Positions 1-9,717 of a DNA stretch of 23,378 bases are shown piece after piece. The stretch is from CAYZBM01 sp964476705. Its GTDB lineage: Bacteria > Pseudomonadota > Alphaproteobacteria > Rickettsiales > UBA6187. The first letter of the stretch is position 1, and each line of letters opens with the position of its first letter. The notes beneath the pieces are model-generated. The model had not been told where the DNA came from. It saw only the letters and a program-made list of their open reading frames with translations, and searched no databases. The translations under genes were made by a program, and so were the position numbers. The DNA lies in the NCBI GenBank assembly GCA_964476705.1, contig CAYZBM010000024.1, positions 1 to 23,378 of the forward strand, given 5' to 3'.

Positions 1-18
1 TATCCTAAATTTATTACA

Positions 19-3000
19 TTAAAATCTCGGGTGTCCCATTGACGAAGTCAGGAAACTATAGCCAGCTCTTAAGCCTAAAGAATTTGAAATAAAATTAGCG
101 CGATATTCAAACCAGTAATTAGTACTGAAGCTAAGATTTTCTTTCGTATAAAATGAAATACCTGCTCCAAGTTTTAAACTTCCTTGGGGAATTTTATCAG
201 ATTCACTTGTAAAATTAATATTTTGGCCGATAAAAGTACTATTGGTTTTTTGCGGATCGCCAATAAAATTATAAGCGTAAGAAAGAGAAATTCTTGGGTT
301 AATTTGGGTATCTTGTTTGGTCCAAAATATTTTACTTAATTCTGTACCCAATCTTCCTTCTAAAAAATTAGTGCTGTTATTTTTTATCTCTAAATCTAAA
401 CTTCCGGCCCCATCTTCGCTATAATTAGCAATTGAATTATGCGCTGCAGTTAGAGTAAAAGTTGGTGTCAAAATTAAATTATGTTCTAATCTATAATATG
501 AACCCATCTCACTGCTGGCCATATAACTTTTGCCGTTATATTTAGCTTTGGCACTGGAATTTACCGTACTTATATAACGATTTGAATTATAATTATTGAG
601 AGCAACTCCAATAGTATTGTTAAGGAAATATTTTTGAGAATTATATCCGTTATAAATACCAAATTGATAACTATCTATATCGGTACTTTTATTCTCATTG
701 CTTGATTTTGTTATTGATTTTGAAATACCGCTACTTAACCCTAAAGTAAGATTAGGCATAAATTTATAATCAGTACCAAAAGTTACACCCTGAGAATTAG
801 CCTTATAACCATCATATAAATTAGTATTACCCTGATTTAAATTATTATTAAAAGTTTGAACCCAAATAGCTTTATTTGATGGATTATTAACATTATCATT
901 AGCTAGATTATAACTTAGTGGATAAGAAGCTTTAAACTTATTATCACGTAATGGGTTTAAAATTTGGGCAAAGGATATATTTTTTGAGTTATTATTAGTA
1001 AAAGCGGAGTTATCTTGAGGAGAAATAATATTTGTCCGCAAAGATTCTAAGCGTGCAGAAACTATATTAGCAACTGCTTGCGAATTACTAAAGGCAATAA
1101 GATTACTTGAATTATTAACTTGTGGTGTTACTGATTTTAATATTTCTGCTTTTTGCTCTAGACTATTACTGTCATTAGTTAAAAAATCTTTTACTGCCGA
1201 CAAATTACCAGTTGTACTAGGTATATTGGAAATTGTATCATAGCTATTTTGCAGGTTAGAACTTGGGAAATTTAGCGCGGTAGGGACAAAATCCCCAACT
1301 ATTGTTAATAATAATTCATTTTCAAAAACTGAGGTAATATAAGTCTGATGATTACGAATATTGCTTCCTGAATTATTTAAATTAATTTTTGCATCGGCAA
1401 TTGTTTCGATGGTTGAAGGATTACTAGCATTAATTAAAGTAAATCTTGTGCCACTTACTGCACTGCCTGAAACTGTTAAATTTAAATTACTATTAGAAGA
1501 AACTAGCGCTTGACCAGTAACCTCTAAAATATTTGTCGCAGGTGAATTTAAATTCATAGATAATGATAGGCTACTGCCAGAATTTAAATTAAATGAGTTG
1601 GTCGAAATAGAATGAGCGGCATTGGTAAAAATTGCTGAACCATTAATATTTATATCGTTAGCTGCAAAAATATTACCGCTAAAAGTTGTAATTGATCCTG
1701 TATTAACAGTAAGGTTATTAATTGAATATGTAGTTCCGATAGCTCCTAAAGAAACATTTCCGGAAGTATTTATATTTCCATATCCTAAAGCCGAACCGTT
1801 AATTATACTGTTAACAGATGAACCATTTAGTAATTCCAGAGTTGAATTACTGCTAAGTGCAATATTATTCGCATAGATTGCTTTATTACTCGTTAGGGTT
1901 TTGCCATCGCTAATAATTACTTCAGAAACTTTATGATTACTATTACCAATATTTTTTAAAAGAGAATTATCCTCCATAAATTGTATAGTTCCGTTACCAT
2001 CTATATTTCCTAAAATATTGCTATTAATTGCGCCGGCACCAATTTGTAGATTTGCTCCACTAGCAAGAGATGTAGTATTGGCAACTAAATTATAATTGCC
2101 TAAATTAAATGTTGAATTAGTATTTATCTTAACTAAATCGATTTTATTATTTGCAGTTCCAATATTTCCAAAAGCGCTAACTGTAATTCCGGCAATTTCG
2201 AAAGTACCAGTACCTGCTGAGGATGCACCTGTTATCTCGCCATTAATAATAGAATTATTATTTAAAGTTAAATTTGCACCAGAATTTATTCTAATATTTC
2301 CATTAAGACTTTTATCTTCAGCTATAATTAATTTGCCAGAATTACCAGATCCTATAGTAGTATTACTGGCCGAGATATTTTGATTTTGCGTAACTGTGGC
2401 ATCATCACTTATATTTAACTGTTCAATCTGGTTATCAGCATCAATTACAAAATTTATATTATTATTGGCGGTAAAATTAATTATACCGTGAGCTGCATTG
2501 TTATTTATAAAGCTAGCTATATCTATATTGCCCCCACCAAAACTTAAAACAGCTTCAGTTGCATCAAAGGTAAAATTATTGGAACGAATATTATAAGATC
2601 CAGTATTTAAAGTACCTTGTAAAGTTATAGTTCCAATTCCTGCAGTATCAGATGCTACGCCTAAGTCACCACTTAAGGTATGAGTAGAGCTACCACTAAA
2701 TGAGATAGAATCTGCATCACCAAAACCATGTACTGTACCAGAAAGTGCGCCTGCTGACATAATAATACTAGCGCCATTATCTAAATAAATATTTTGGGCA
2801 ATTACCGAGGCATTATTTGTATAAGCATTTAAGGCAGAATTTTCGTTAATATATAATGCGGATAATGCATGTACGGAGCCAATATCATTACTTAAGGTTG
2901 AAGTTCCGCCATCAGATATGGTTACTATACCTACATTGTCAGCAGATCCGTTAATTGCTCCAATATTTAAAAATGCACTATTGTGAATATTTAAAGTACC

Positions 3001-6000
3001 TAATTCTCTTACATTAATATCACCGGCAATATTTACGCTTCCAGCAGTGGTTATATTTGCTATAGAAGTTGCATCTGGATCATCGCTTACCAGATTAATT
3101 GTAGCAAAGAGTGAGGCCCCATCAGATAATACTAAGCTGGTATTATTATATAATGAAATGGTAGAAGCAATTTGGTCAGAAGCGGTAAGATTATCGCCAC
3201 CACCTACAGTGCCAGAAGTTTCAAGTATAGCATTATTATTGACGGTTATATTTTTAGAATATAAAGAAAAACTACCAGCATTAACTGTTTTTGAACTAGA
3301 TATTGTAATTGAATTAACTGCATTACCAGTGTTATTACCAATATCACCACCAATAGTATTATTATTAGCAAAAATAATATTTCCTTTACCGGCCCCATGA
3401 GTTGCAGAATCTATAATATTAGAATTATAGCCCTTAATTGCTCCAGTAACAGTTTTACTACCTACAATAAGTGTAGAATCATCAATCATAGAAATTGATT
3501 CAGAATTAAGGGATATATCATTAGTATTTAAATCAAGAGTAGCTCCATTAAGAATAGCAACTAAGGCAAGATCAAAGCCGCCAGAACCAATATTATTATT
3601 CGCAATAACCGAAGAAGAGCTAAAAATATTAAGTTCTCCATTATATTTAGCAGCTCCGTGAATTTCGCCGATAACATTATCAGCGTCATTAAGATTAAGT
3701 CGAGAATTAGCACCTAAAGTAATATCTCCAATAATTGTTGAACTTGAGGCTATAGTTAGAGAGGTGGAAGCACCTAGTATTGAGATATTAGAGGCATTTA
3801 TGCTAGCATTTGCCGTAACTTCAACTGTAGTGCCGCTATTACCAACATTTAAAGCTAGTAACTTATGATCGGAACCAATACTTGAATGTAAAGTAGTATC
3901 TCCTAAAATAGTCAGAGTTCCATGATCATCGGCATCTCCATCTACAGTTCCTACAATATCACCACTACCAGTTGTTAAAACTGAATTTTCATTTAAAATA
4001 ATTGCATCTGCTTTTACTATTCCATTAAATCTACTTACATCCAAAGTAGTCGAATCTTCAAGAGTTATTTGGGCAAGTTTTTTAGTACTACCAATATTTA
4101 TAGTATCTGCATGGGTATCGTTACCATAAGAACCATTAAGAGTTAAATTTCCTTCTCCATCATCATTACCATCGATGGTGCCTAAAAATAAATCAACATT
4201 ATTTAGGGTTAAAGATGCTTGATTATTTAGAGTAATTATAGTTCCAATTAAACCTGTATCACTACTATTATTACCCCCAGAAATTAATGAAGCAGAAGAG
4301 GTAAGGCTAGAATTATCATGTAAAGTAATTCTGTTGGCATTAATATTTGCGCTGTTAGTATTTACAATTTTACTACTTAATATACTCAATTCATTAATGG
4401 CATGTCCATCATTACTACCGATTGTTCCTGCAAAGCTACTATTATTTGCTGCAAAAATTACACTACCTTTACCTATACCATTAGTGCTACCATTGACATT
4501 CCCAGAATTATATCCTTGAATATCACCAACCACAAGGCCTGAACCTATGGTTAGAACTCCATTTTCGGTTAAAGAAAAAATTTGGGTATATACTTGATAA
4601 CTAGAAAGTCCTGAGAGATCTAATATACCTTGAATTTTAATTAATCCTAAATCTTTATCGTCAGCACCAATATTACCGCCAGCTGCAAATGTCGCTCCTT
4701 CGCGGATAGTTAGAATTCCCTCATACTGATTATTACCTTTGATTGTGCCATTTACAGATGTACCGTCACCAACACTAAGCTCGGCTGTTCCACTCATCAC
4801 TACATCGCCATTTACACTTTTATCATCAGCAATTGATAAGGAAGTTAGATCGCCATTAAGAGTGATATTGGTTGAGCTAATAGAATCTAAGGCTGTGACA
4901 TTATACCCTCCGCTACCTACCGTTCCAATATTAAAAATATTAAGAGAGTGAGTGCTACCAACTGTTCCATCTAAAGTAACATCGCCTTCTATATCTAAAA
5001 TACCTAAATTATCAGCACTACCATCAATTGTGCCAACTATTTCTGCATTACCTAATTTTAAAGTAGATCCATCGCCAAGTGAAATTTCATTAGCTTTAAC
5101 CGTTCCATTATTGCCGGTAACATCAAGCGTGGCCCCATCTAATAAAGATAGTTTAGTTATTTGAGAAGTATCACCTATATTTATATGGCTATTGCTAGAA
5201 TTTAAAGCTGTATTGATATTAAGTGTAGTATTAGTGGAACCAGAAGAATTTACCGAGCCATATAAAGAAGATCCACTATTAAGATTTAAAGTAGAATTAT
5301 TACCTAAAGAAATCGCGCTATCTGAAAATGTCGCACCATTATCATCATTATCGCCACCAGATATTAATCCTGAGCTATTTAAAATTGCACTATCTTCAAG
5401 ATTTATATTTTTAGCATTAAGTCCAAAACTTCCTGTATCTACAGTTATAGATGAATTAAGAGTTATAGTATTTATGGCGTTACCATTACTAGTTCCAATA
5501 TCACCGCCAAGAGTATTATTATCATTAAAAATAACGTTGCCAAAACCATTATTTGAACCAAAAAAAGTAAAACCTTTAATAGTTCCAGTAACCGTTCCAG
5601 TCCCCAGTACTAAATTAGAGAGGCTGGATAAATAAATATTTTGCGCGTTAATTGCGACATTGTTAGTTGCAGCGTCAATATAAGTATTATAGCCGGCAAT
5701 TATTGAATGTAGATCTTTGCTATTCCCACCAATATTTCCATTAAGTGTAACCGAGCTAACAGCGGCTGGATCACTATGGGAATTAATAATTTGTAAATTA
5801 CCTTTATATTGTTCTATACCCTCAATTGTACCAGTTACAGAAGAGTTATCATCTAATTGAAAGTTGCTCTGATCACCGATTATCACATTGCCATTTATAT
5901 TATTACCACTGGATAATCTTAAAATACTGCCAATACCTTGGATAGTTGTATTTGTGGCATTAACTGAAGCTACTAATTTTATTATAGAAGATTTTGAACC

Positions 6001-7179
6001 ATCACTTAAATTTCCGGCAAAATTTACTGCCTCTAAGCCATTAGTTGTCCCATAAAGAGTAGGTATTTCTACCTCACTATTATCAGTAAAATTAACATTA
6101 AGTGTTCCTACGTGATCACTGACACCATCAACTTCATCAGTAGTAAAATTATTATAATTTGCAGTGAAGGCCGCTCCGGCATCTATAGATATTTTTGAAG
6201 CGGAGATAGTATAAGAATTAGAAGCCAAACTTAAATTAGCACTACTAGAAATATTTAAAAGACTAACGGCAGATTGATCGCCAATTGAGCCACCAAGAAC
6301 AGTATTAGCATCAACCGTTACCGTACCACTACCATTAATACTACCAGAATCTAAATTTCCGCCATTTAATATAATATTTTGGGAGGAGTCTCCCATTAAA
6401 ACATTTCCAGCCACAGTCCCACCACTAAGAGTGAGCGAAGAATCGCTACTGCTTCCTAAATCAATATCGCCAGTGATGGTTCCACTATTGGTGATATTTG
6501 CTTGATAACCATTTAGTGATATTGCTTTATAGCCTGAGGCTGCGGTTATATTACCAGCATTATTTAAGGTTAGAGTTGATAAGCCAAATCCATCATCAAG
6601 TTTTATCGCATTACCTGCGGAACTAATTGTTCCAGTTGCTTTATTATTAATAGTTAAATTGGTATTTAAACTGCTGGCATAAATTGCATTGCCTCCAACT
6701 CCGCTATTTCTAATAGTTCCAGAGGTTCCTGAATCTTTGCCAACATTAATTATTGGTGAAGTACTATCATCACCACTAATATTTATAGTCCCATCTGAAT
6801 CACTGGTATTTTCACTGCTAACCGTACCTGAATCTATGGTAAGACTTGCAAGAGACGATCCAGCTCCTAAAAATGAAATTGCTCCAGCAGTATTTCCAGT
6901 TACCACAATCCCCTTACTCGATGAGGTAGTATCAATTGAGATTGCGGTATTGGCAAAAGAACCGCCTGGAGAAGAAGATGAATTATTAATACCAGCTTCG
7001 TCCGTATTATCAGTATCCACTTCGATACTGCCGTTGCCGGTAATACTGATGATTTCGCTATCTTCTGAGACGGATAAAGAGTTATTTTGTATAGTAGTAA
7101 TACTAGTTGCATAGGCGGATGCATAAGTACTACAAATAACCCCCATCATTAATGGTAATTTATAAAATAATTTTTTCAT
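19..7179 (-). CDS. Giant autotransporter (type Va), Sca-like surface protein
   Basis: The 2386-residue product starts with a Sec signal peptide (positive MKKLFYK, hydrophobic core, likely cleavage after ASAYA near residue 24). A very long Ser/Asn/Thr/Gly-rich passenger follows, made of short strand-turn repeats of the type xGxIxGxxxxxGxLxI, typical of a right-handed beta-helix. The last 285 or so residues (from about 2103, NKAIWVQTF) form an autotransporter beta-barrel ending in RAGYSF plus about ten extra residues. I see no cysteine outside the signal peptide, as expected for a passenger that crosses the outer membrane unfolded. Three long passenger repeats of about 360 residues begin near residues 547, 904 and 1266. 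By family the protein would be displayed on the cell surface and act in adhesion or host interaction; its ligand cannot be read from the sequence. The predicted start has no clear Shine-Dalgarno and overlaps a small upstream ORF. Confidence 0.93.
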   Translation of the reverse strand: MKKLFYKLPLMMGVICSTYASAYATSITTIQNNSLSVSEDSEIISITGNGSIEVDTDNTDEAGINNSSSSPGGSFANTAISIDTTSSSKGIVVTGNTAGAISFLGAGSSLASLTIDSGTVSSENTSDSDGTINISGDDSTSPIINVGKDSGTSGTIRNSGVGGNAIYASSLNTNLTINNKATGTISSAGNAIKLDDGFGLSTLTLNNAGNITAASGYKAISLNGYQANITNSGTITGDIDLGSSSDSSLTLSGGTVAGNVLMGDSSQNIILNGGNLDSGSINGSGTVTVDANTVLGGSIGDQSAVSLLNISSSANLSLASNSYTISASKISIDAGAAFTANYNNFTTDEVDGVSDHVGTLNVNFTDNSEVEIPTLYGTTNGLEAVNFAGNLSDGSKSSIIKLVASVNATNTTIQGIGSILRLSSGNNINGNVIIGDQSNFQLDDNSSVTGTIEGIEQYKGNLQIINSHSDPAAVSSVTLNGNIGGNSKDLHSIIAGYNTYIDAATNNVAINAQNIYLSSLSNLVLGTGTVTGTIKGFTFFGSNNGFGNVIFNDNNTLGGDIGTSNGNAINTITLNSSITVDTGSFGLNAKNINLEDSAILNSSGLISGGDNDDNGATFSDSAISLGNNSTLNLNSGSSLYGSVNSSGSTNTTLNINTALNSSNSHINIGDTSQITKLSLLDGATLDVTGNNGTVKANEISLGDGSTLKLGNAEIVGTIDGSADNLGILDIEGDVTLDGTVGSTHSLNIFNIGTVGSGGYNVTALDSISSTNITLNGDLTSLSIADDKSVNGDVVMSGTAELSVGDGTSVNGTIKGNNQYEGILTIREGATFAAGGNIGADDKDLGLIKIQGILDLSGLSSYQVYTQIFSLTENGVLTIGSGLVVGDIQGYNSGNVNGSTNGIGKGSVIFAANNSSFAGTIGSNDGHAINELSILSSKIVNTNSANINANRITLHDNSSLTSSASLISGGNNSSDTGLIGTIITLNNQASLTLNNVDLFLGTIDGNDDGEGNLTLNGSYGNDTHADTINIGSTKKLAQITLEDSTTLDVSRFNGIVKADAIILNENSVLTTGSGDIVGTVDGDADDHGTLTILGDTTLHSSIGSDHKLLALNVGNSGTTVEVTANASINASNISILGASTSLTIASSSTIIGDITLGANSRLNLNDADNVIGEIHGAAKYNGELNIFSSSSVIANNNIGSGGFDLALVAILNGATLDLNTNDISLNSESISMIDDSTLIVGSKTVTGAIKGYNSNIIDSATHGAGKGNIIFANNNTIGGDIGNNTGNAVNSITISSSKTVNAGSFSLYSKNITVNNNAILETSGTVGGGDNLTASDQIASTISLYNNTSLVLSDGASLFATINLVSDDPDATSIANITTAGSVNIAGDINVRELGTLNIHNSAFLNIGAINGSADNVGIVTISDGGTSTLSNDIGSVHALSALYINENSALNAYTNNASVIAQNIYLDNGASIIMSAGALSGTVHGFGDADSISFSGSSTHTLSGDLGVASDTAGIGTITLQGTLNTGSYNIRSNNFTFDATEAVLSFGGGNIDIASFINNNAAHGIINFTANNNINFVIDADNQIEQLNISDDATVTQNQNISASNTTIGSGNSGKLIIAEDKSLNGNIRINSGANLTLNNNSIINGEITGASSAGTGTFEIAGITVSAFGNIGTANNKIDLVKINTNSTFNLGNYNLVANTTSLASGANLQIGAGAINSNILGNIDGNGTIQFMEDNSLLKNIGNSNHKVSEVIISDGKTLTSNKAIYANNIALSSNSTLELLNGSSVNSIINGSALGYGNINTSGNVSLGAIGTTYSINNLTVNTGSITTFSGNIFAANDININGSAIFTNAAHSISTNSFNLNSGSSLSLSMNLNSPATNILEVTGQALVSSNSNLNLTVSGSAVSGTRFTLINASNPSTIETIADAKINLNNSGSNIRNHQTYITSVFENELLLTIVGDFVPTALNFPSSNLQNSYDTISNIPSTTGNLSAVKDFLTNDSNSLEQKAEILKSVTPQVNNSSNLIAFSNSQAVANIVSARLESLRTNIISPQDNSAFTNNNSKNISFAQILNPLRDNKFKASYPLSYNLANDNVNNPSNKAIWVQTFNNNLNQGNTNLYDGYKANSQGVTFGTDYKFMPNLTLGLSSGISKSITKSSNENKSTDIDSYQFGIYNGYNSQKYFLNNTIGVALNNYNSNRYISTVNSSAKAKYNGKSYMASSEMGSYYRLEHNLILTPTFTLTAAHNSIANYSEDGAGSLDLEIKNNSTNFLEGRLGTELSKIFWTKQDTQINPRISLSYAYNFIGDPQKTNSTFIGQNINFTSESDKIPQGSLKLGAGISFYTKENLSFSTNYWFEYRANFISNSLGLRAGYSFLTSSMGHPRF

Positions 7180-7202
7180 TGATGATTTTGAACTTTTAGC
7201 AT
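7176..7202 (-). CDS. Possible 8-codon leader ORF coupled to the autotransporter
   Basis: On the minus strand an ATG at 7202 opens an 8-codon ORF (MLKVQNHQ) whose TGA overlaps the autotransporter ATG in the arrangement ATGA. The leader has a purine-rich AAAGGATAGG ending 7 nt upstream of its ATG. The autotransporter ATG itself is preceded by GTTCAAAATCATCA, which has no Shine-Dalgarno. I infer that ribosomes may load at the leader and re-initiate on the large gene. The ORF is short enough to be coincidental. Confidence 0.35.
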   Translation of the reverse strand: MLKVQNHQ

Positions 7203-7252
7203 TTGATTACCTATCCTTTGCAGTTTCTTGCTCAGAAAGATAGCATTTACTA

Positions 7253-7283
7253 ACTATAATTAAAATACTATGTGGTATTTCAA
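7253..7283 (-). promoter_or_regulatory. Candidate promoter of the autotransporter
   Basis: On the minus strand TTGAAA (7283-7278) is followed after 19 nt by TATAGT (7258-7253), about 50 nt upstream of the leader ORF; reading the -10 as TTATAG gives an 18-nt spacer. Just upstream lies a perfect AT dyad, ATATATT-TG-AATATAT (7297-7312), which could be an operator. Both are AT-only or nearly so in AT-rich DNA, hence low confidence. Confidence 0.33.
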
Positions 7284-7381
7284 CTTTTAAAGAGTGATAT
7301 ATTTGAATATATGTAACATAGGCGCCAAGTTTTTCTGCAAAAAACTATGTGAGTAGGGATGATTATTTTAAAAGAAAGAAT

Positions 7382-8674
7382 TTACATTTTAATTGAGTAT
7401 AGATCTTCCAAATGGTGATATATGTAAGAAGCAACTAAAGTAGAAAGAAATAATGGTAAGATTAATTCCCTTTGATTAGTAACTTCTAAAACTAAAACAG
7501 CTGCAGTAATTGGTGCGTTTAAAATTGCTGATAAAAAAGCTGCCATACCTGAGGTTGCTAAAATTCTGCTATCACCAGTAAAATGAAATATATGACTGAT
7601 AATTGCGGCAACTCCAGCCCCTAAAGTCATTGAAGGAATTAATAAGCCACCAGCAGCGCCAGAAGCTGTGGTTGCTATAACATTAATAAACTTACTAAAA
7701 AAATCAGCATTGGTTAGAATTGCCGTTTTATTATGTAAAACTTCAACTATAGTTTTACTGCCAGAACCAAAAGAATGTAGGCCAAAATAAAAACTAGTTA
7801 AACTAACAATAGCGGCTGCCAACAAGGGAAATAAATACCAACTTTTATTGCTAGCGAGATCTCGCCATTTTTTAAATTTATTTAAGATAATTTTTAAAAT
7901 CCAAGCCATTATACCACAAATAATTGCGATAATAATAATTAGGTAAATATCACTATTAAAAACAAAATCAATTTTAGGTGCAGAAAATAAGATATAAGAA
8001 CCGGTTAAAAACTGCGCGGTAACTCCAGCAACAATTATAGTAAATAATGTACTGGCCCTGAAATTATAAAATTTTTGTTCAAATTTAAAAATAGATAATT
8101 CTTCAACGGCAAAAATTATCGCAGCTAATGGAGTATTAAAAGCTGCCGCAATACCAGTTGACCCACCAATTATAATCCAAATTCTTAAATCTATAGGTGG
8201 TAAAAATCTTTTAGTTTTCTGACCAATAATATAAAAAACACTTGCAGCCATTTGAACAATGGGTCCTTCACGACCTAAAGCCCCGCCACCAAAAATACAA
8301 ATAATTGAGCTAAAAAATTTAACTAAAATTATTCTTAAACTTAAATATTCTTTAGCATCTAGTTTATCGATATTGTGATCATTTTTAGATAGTTTTTTAA
8401 TTGCTGCAAATACATGATCTGGACCACCACCATCAGCATTTTTAGCAAATATTTTACACAGATAAGCCGCAACCAAAAAACATACTGGTACTAATAAAAA
8501 TATAGTATTAGTATTGTTAATAAATCTATTTTCGGCCATATCTGCGGCATAAATAAATATCTCGCTATATAATACTGAAATTATACTTACTAATCCTGCA
8601 GATAAAGATAGTACGCAAAGTAGCAATAGACGCTCTTTACTTAAATGGGGTAATAAAATCTTTCTTAAGTCCAA
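7382..8674 (-). CDS. ClC family chloride channel / H+-Cl- antiporter
   Basis: This 430-residue polytopic membrane protein has the ClC signatures. GREGP (134-138) carries the gating glutamate E136. AVEEL (around 179-183) carries the position of the proton-coupling glutamate of exchangers. AGGLLIP (331-337) matches the GxFxP filter segment, and LEDLYSIKM at the C-terminus keeps a tyrosine (Y426) matching the central pore tyrosine. There are no C-terminal CBS domains, so it has the short bacterial form. The first filter motif, normally GSGIP, reads GGGPD (82-86) here, so the usual serine is absent. The role is chloride/proton exchange across the inner membrane; the presence of both glutamates favours an antiporter over a channel. 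The gene stands alone, on the same strand as the autotransporter, with about 200 bp between them. Confidence 0.93.
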   Translation of the reverse strand: MDLRKILLPHLSKERLLLLCVLSLSAGLVSIISVLYSEIFIYAADMAENRFINNTNTIFLLVPVCFLVAAYLCKIFAKNADGGGPDHVFAAIKKLSKNDHNIDKLDAKEYLSLRIILVKFFSSIICIFGGGALGREGPIVQMAASVFYIIGQKTKRFLPPIDLRIWIIIGGSTGIAAAFNTPLAAIIFAVEELSIFKFEQKFYNFRASTLFTIIVAGVTAQFLTGSYILFSAPKIDFVFNSDIYLIIIIAIICGIMAWILKIILNKFKKWRDLASNKSWYLFPLLAAAIVSLTSFYFGLHSFGSGSKTIVEVLHNKTAILTNADFFSKFINVIATTASGAAGGLLIPSMTLGAGVAAIISHIFHFTGDSRILATSGMAAFLSAILNAPITAAVLVLEVTNQRELILPLFLSTLVASYIYHHLEDLYSIKM

Positions 8675-8756
8675 GATAATACCTAAAATTAGCTTTTAGA
8701 GTTTAATAGTAATCTTATTATTTTCTATATGTTCTAAGGAATTAAGCCCCAAATAG

Positions 8757-8809
8757 CAAATATTTTTTCTTTTTTGTAAATAAATACTGGTATTTAAAAA
8801 AAATATTTG
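8757..8809. other. AT-rich nested hairpin between clc and tRNA-Asn
   Basis: CAAATATTTTTT (8757-8768) is the exact complement of AAAAAATATTTG (8798-8809), a 12-bp stem; inside it AAATAC-TG-GTATTT forms a second 6-bp stem (8782-8795). It lies between the clc start and the tRNA. It may be a regulatory or insulating structure, or chance in AT-rich DNA. Confidence 0.4.
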
Positions 8810-8871
8810 TTATAAGCAAGGCCGACCAAGATAGAAACACTCTATTTTTTGGTTTTATAGTGCTAAAGCGT

Positions 8872-8946
8872 TCCTCGGTAGCTCAGTGGTAGAGCAGTTG
8901 GCTGTTAACCAATTGGTCGCTGGTTCGAGTCCGGCCCGGGGAGCCA
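8872..8946 (+). tRNA. tRNA-Asn(GTT)
   Basis: All four arms fold. The acceptor stem pairs TCCTCGG (8872-8878) with CCGGGGA (8936-8942, one G-U). The D-arm is GCTC...GAGC. The anticodon stem GTTGG/CCAAT encloses the loop CTGTTAA, placing anticodon GTT at 8904-8906. The T-arm is GCTGG-TTCGAGT-CCGGC. Discriminator G8943 is followed by an encoded CCA. A TATAGT hexamer at 8856-8861 lies at a plausible -10 distance from the 5' end. No copy of the tRNA 3' end is visible nearby, so there is no sign of an integrated element using it as an attachment site. Confidence 0.97.
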
Positions 8947-9138
8947 TCTGCCTTAGCTTACGCTTTAACCCGGCGAGCGGAGAGAATAAAAATACAAGCG
9001 TTACAGAAGCAGCAAATATCTATCATAAAGTAAAAAGATATATCCTTATAACCTTTGCCTAATATTAACTCTAATGTTAAAATACTCCAAGTTGATAATA
9101 ACCTATCTGGATTATAACATTAAACATTACAGTATTTT

Positions 9139-9717
9139 ATGCAAATTTCTTCCAAAAATATAAAGAATTCAAAAAATCTTGATAATCCGCAAAATAACAA
9201 CCCAACCAACCGTACTGAAAAAGTTATTTACGATGATGGTCCATCGCAATATGTAAATTTTTCAGTTTATACTAATTGTGCGGTGATATTTTTATTAGCT
9301 ATTTTTGCTCCGGCCTTATGGCATAAATTAGTAATTGGTGGGGAAGGTTTTTATCATATTTATATTTTATTTTGGCGTTTTGCTTTAGCTGCTTCAATAA
9401 TTTATCCAATATGGCGCTTTTTTGACACATTTTCTCGCAGATATAAAATCACCAATGAAAGATTGCGCGAATATAGTGGAGTTTTTAATCGTAAAGTAGA
9501 AGAACTTGAGTTATATCGTGTAAAAGATATCAGCCTTGATTCTCCATTTAATTTAAGAATGCTGGGCTTAAGTAATATTATTTTACGTACTACAGACAGA
9601 TCTAATCCTTATTTTATTATATCTTCCATAAAAAATGGCGAGAAAATTCTAGATTTAATTAGAGAAAATGTTGAGTATGAAAGAAAAATAAAAGGGGTAA
9701 GAGCAATTGAATTATAG
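9139..9717 (+). CDS. Membrane protein with bacterial PH (YdbS-like) domain
   Basis: The 192-residue protein has a polar, Asn-rich N-terminal tail (1-40). Two hydrophobic helices follow (about 43-62 and 72-93), with short connecting residues. A cytoplasmic domain (about 100-175) then has the bPH2 pattern: RRYKITNERLREYSGVFNR, then the strand-rich VEELELYRVKDISL, and LRMLGLSNIILRTTDRS. The 'TNERL..YSG.F.....E..L..V.DI......R.LG..NI' layout is characteristic of YdbS/YdbT-type domains. The molecular role of these domains is poorly defined; they are thought to be membrane-associated. The gene stands alone. No clear Shine-Dalgarno precedes the ATG, and I see no better in-frame start. A stretch without genes follows the stop. 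Confidence 0.8.
   Translation: MQISSKNIKNSKNLDNPQNNNPTNRTEKVIYDDGPSQYVNFSVYTNCAVIFLLAIFAPALWHKLVIGGEGFYHIYILFWRFALAASIIYPIWRFFDTFSRRYKITNERLREYSGVFNRKVEELELYRVKDISLDSPFNLRMLGLSNIILRTTDRSNPYFIISSIKNGEKILDLIRENVEYERKIKGVRAIEL

Noticed and set aside
1622..7114. Several plus-strand open frames of 60-147 codons opposite the autotransporter
   Set aside because: They are antisense to a clear signal-peptide-to-barrel gene. Their Pro/Leu/Ile/Val-rich products mirror the Ser/Asn/Gly-rich coding strand, and no start or domain supports them.
19..7179. Repeats in the autotransporter region as a CRISPR array
   Set aside because: The repeats are degenerate, irregularly spaced and coding within one long open frame; no spacers of constant size and no cas genes are present anywhere in the window.
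7321..7346. AGTTTTT/AAAAACT stem and GGCGCC palindrome after clc as a terminator
   Set aside because: The stem is short and AT-only and on the clc strand is not followed by a T-run; too weak to call.
8872..8946. tRNA-Asn as an integration site of a mobile element
   Set aside because: No direct repeat of the tRNA 3' end and no integrase gene are visible in the window.
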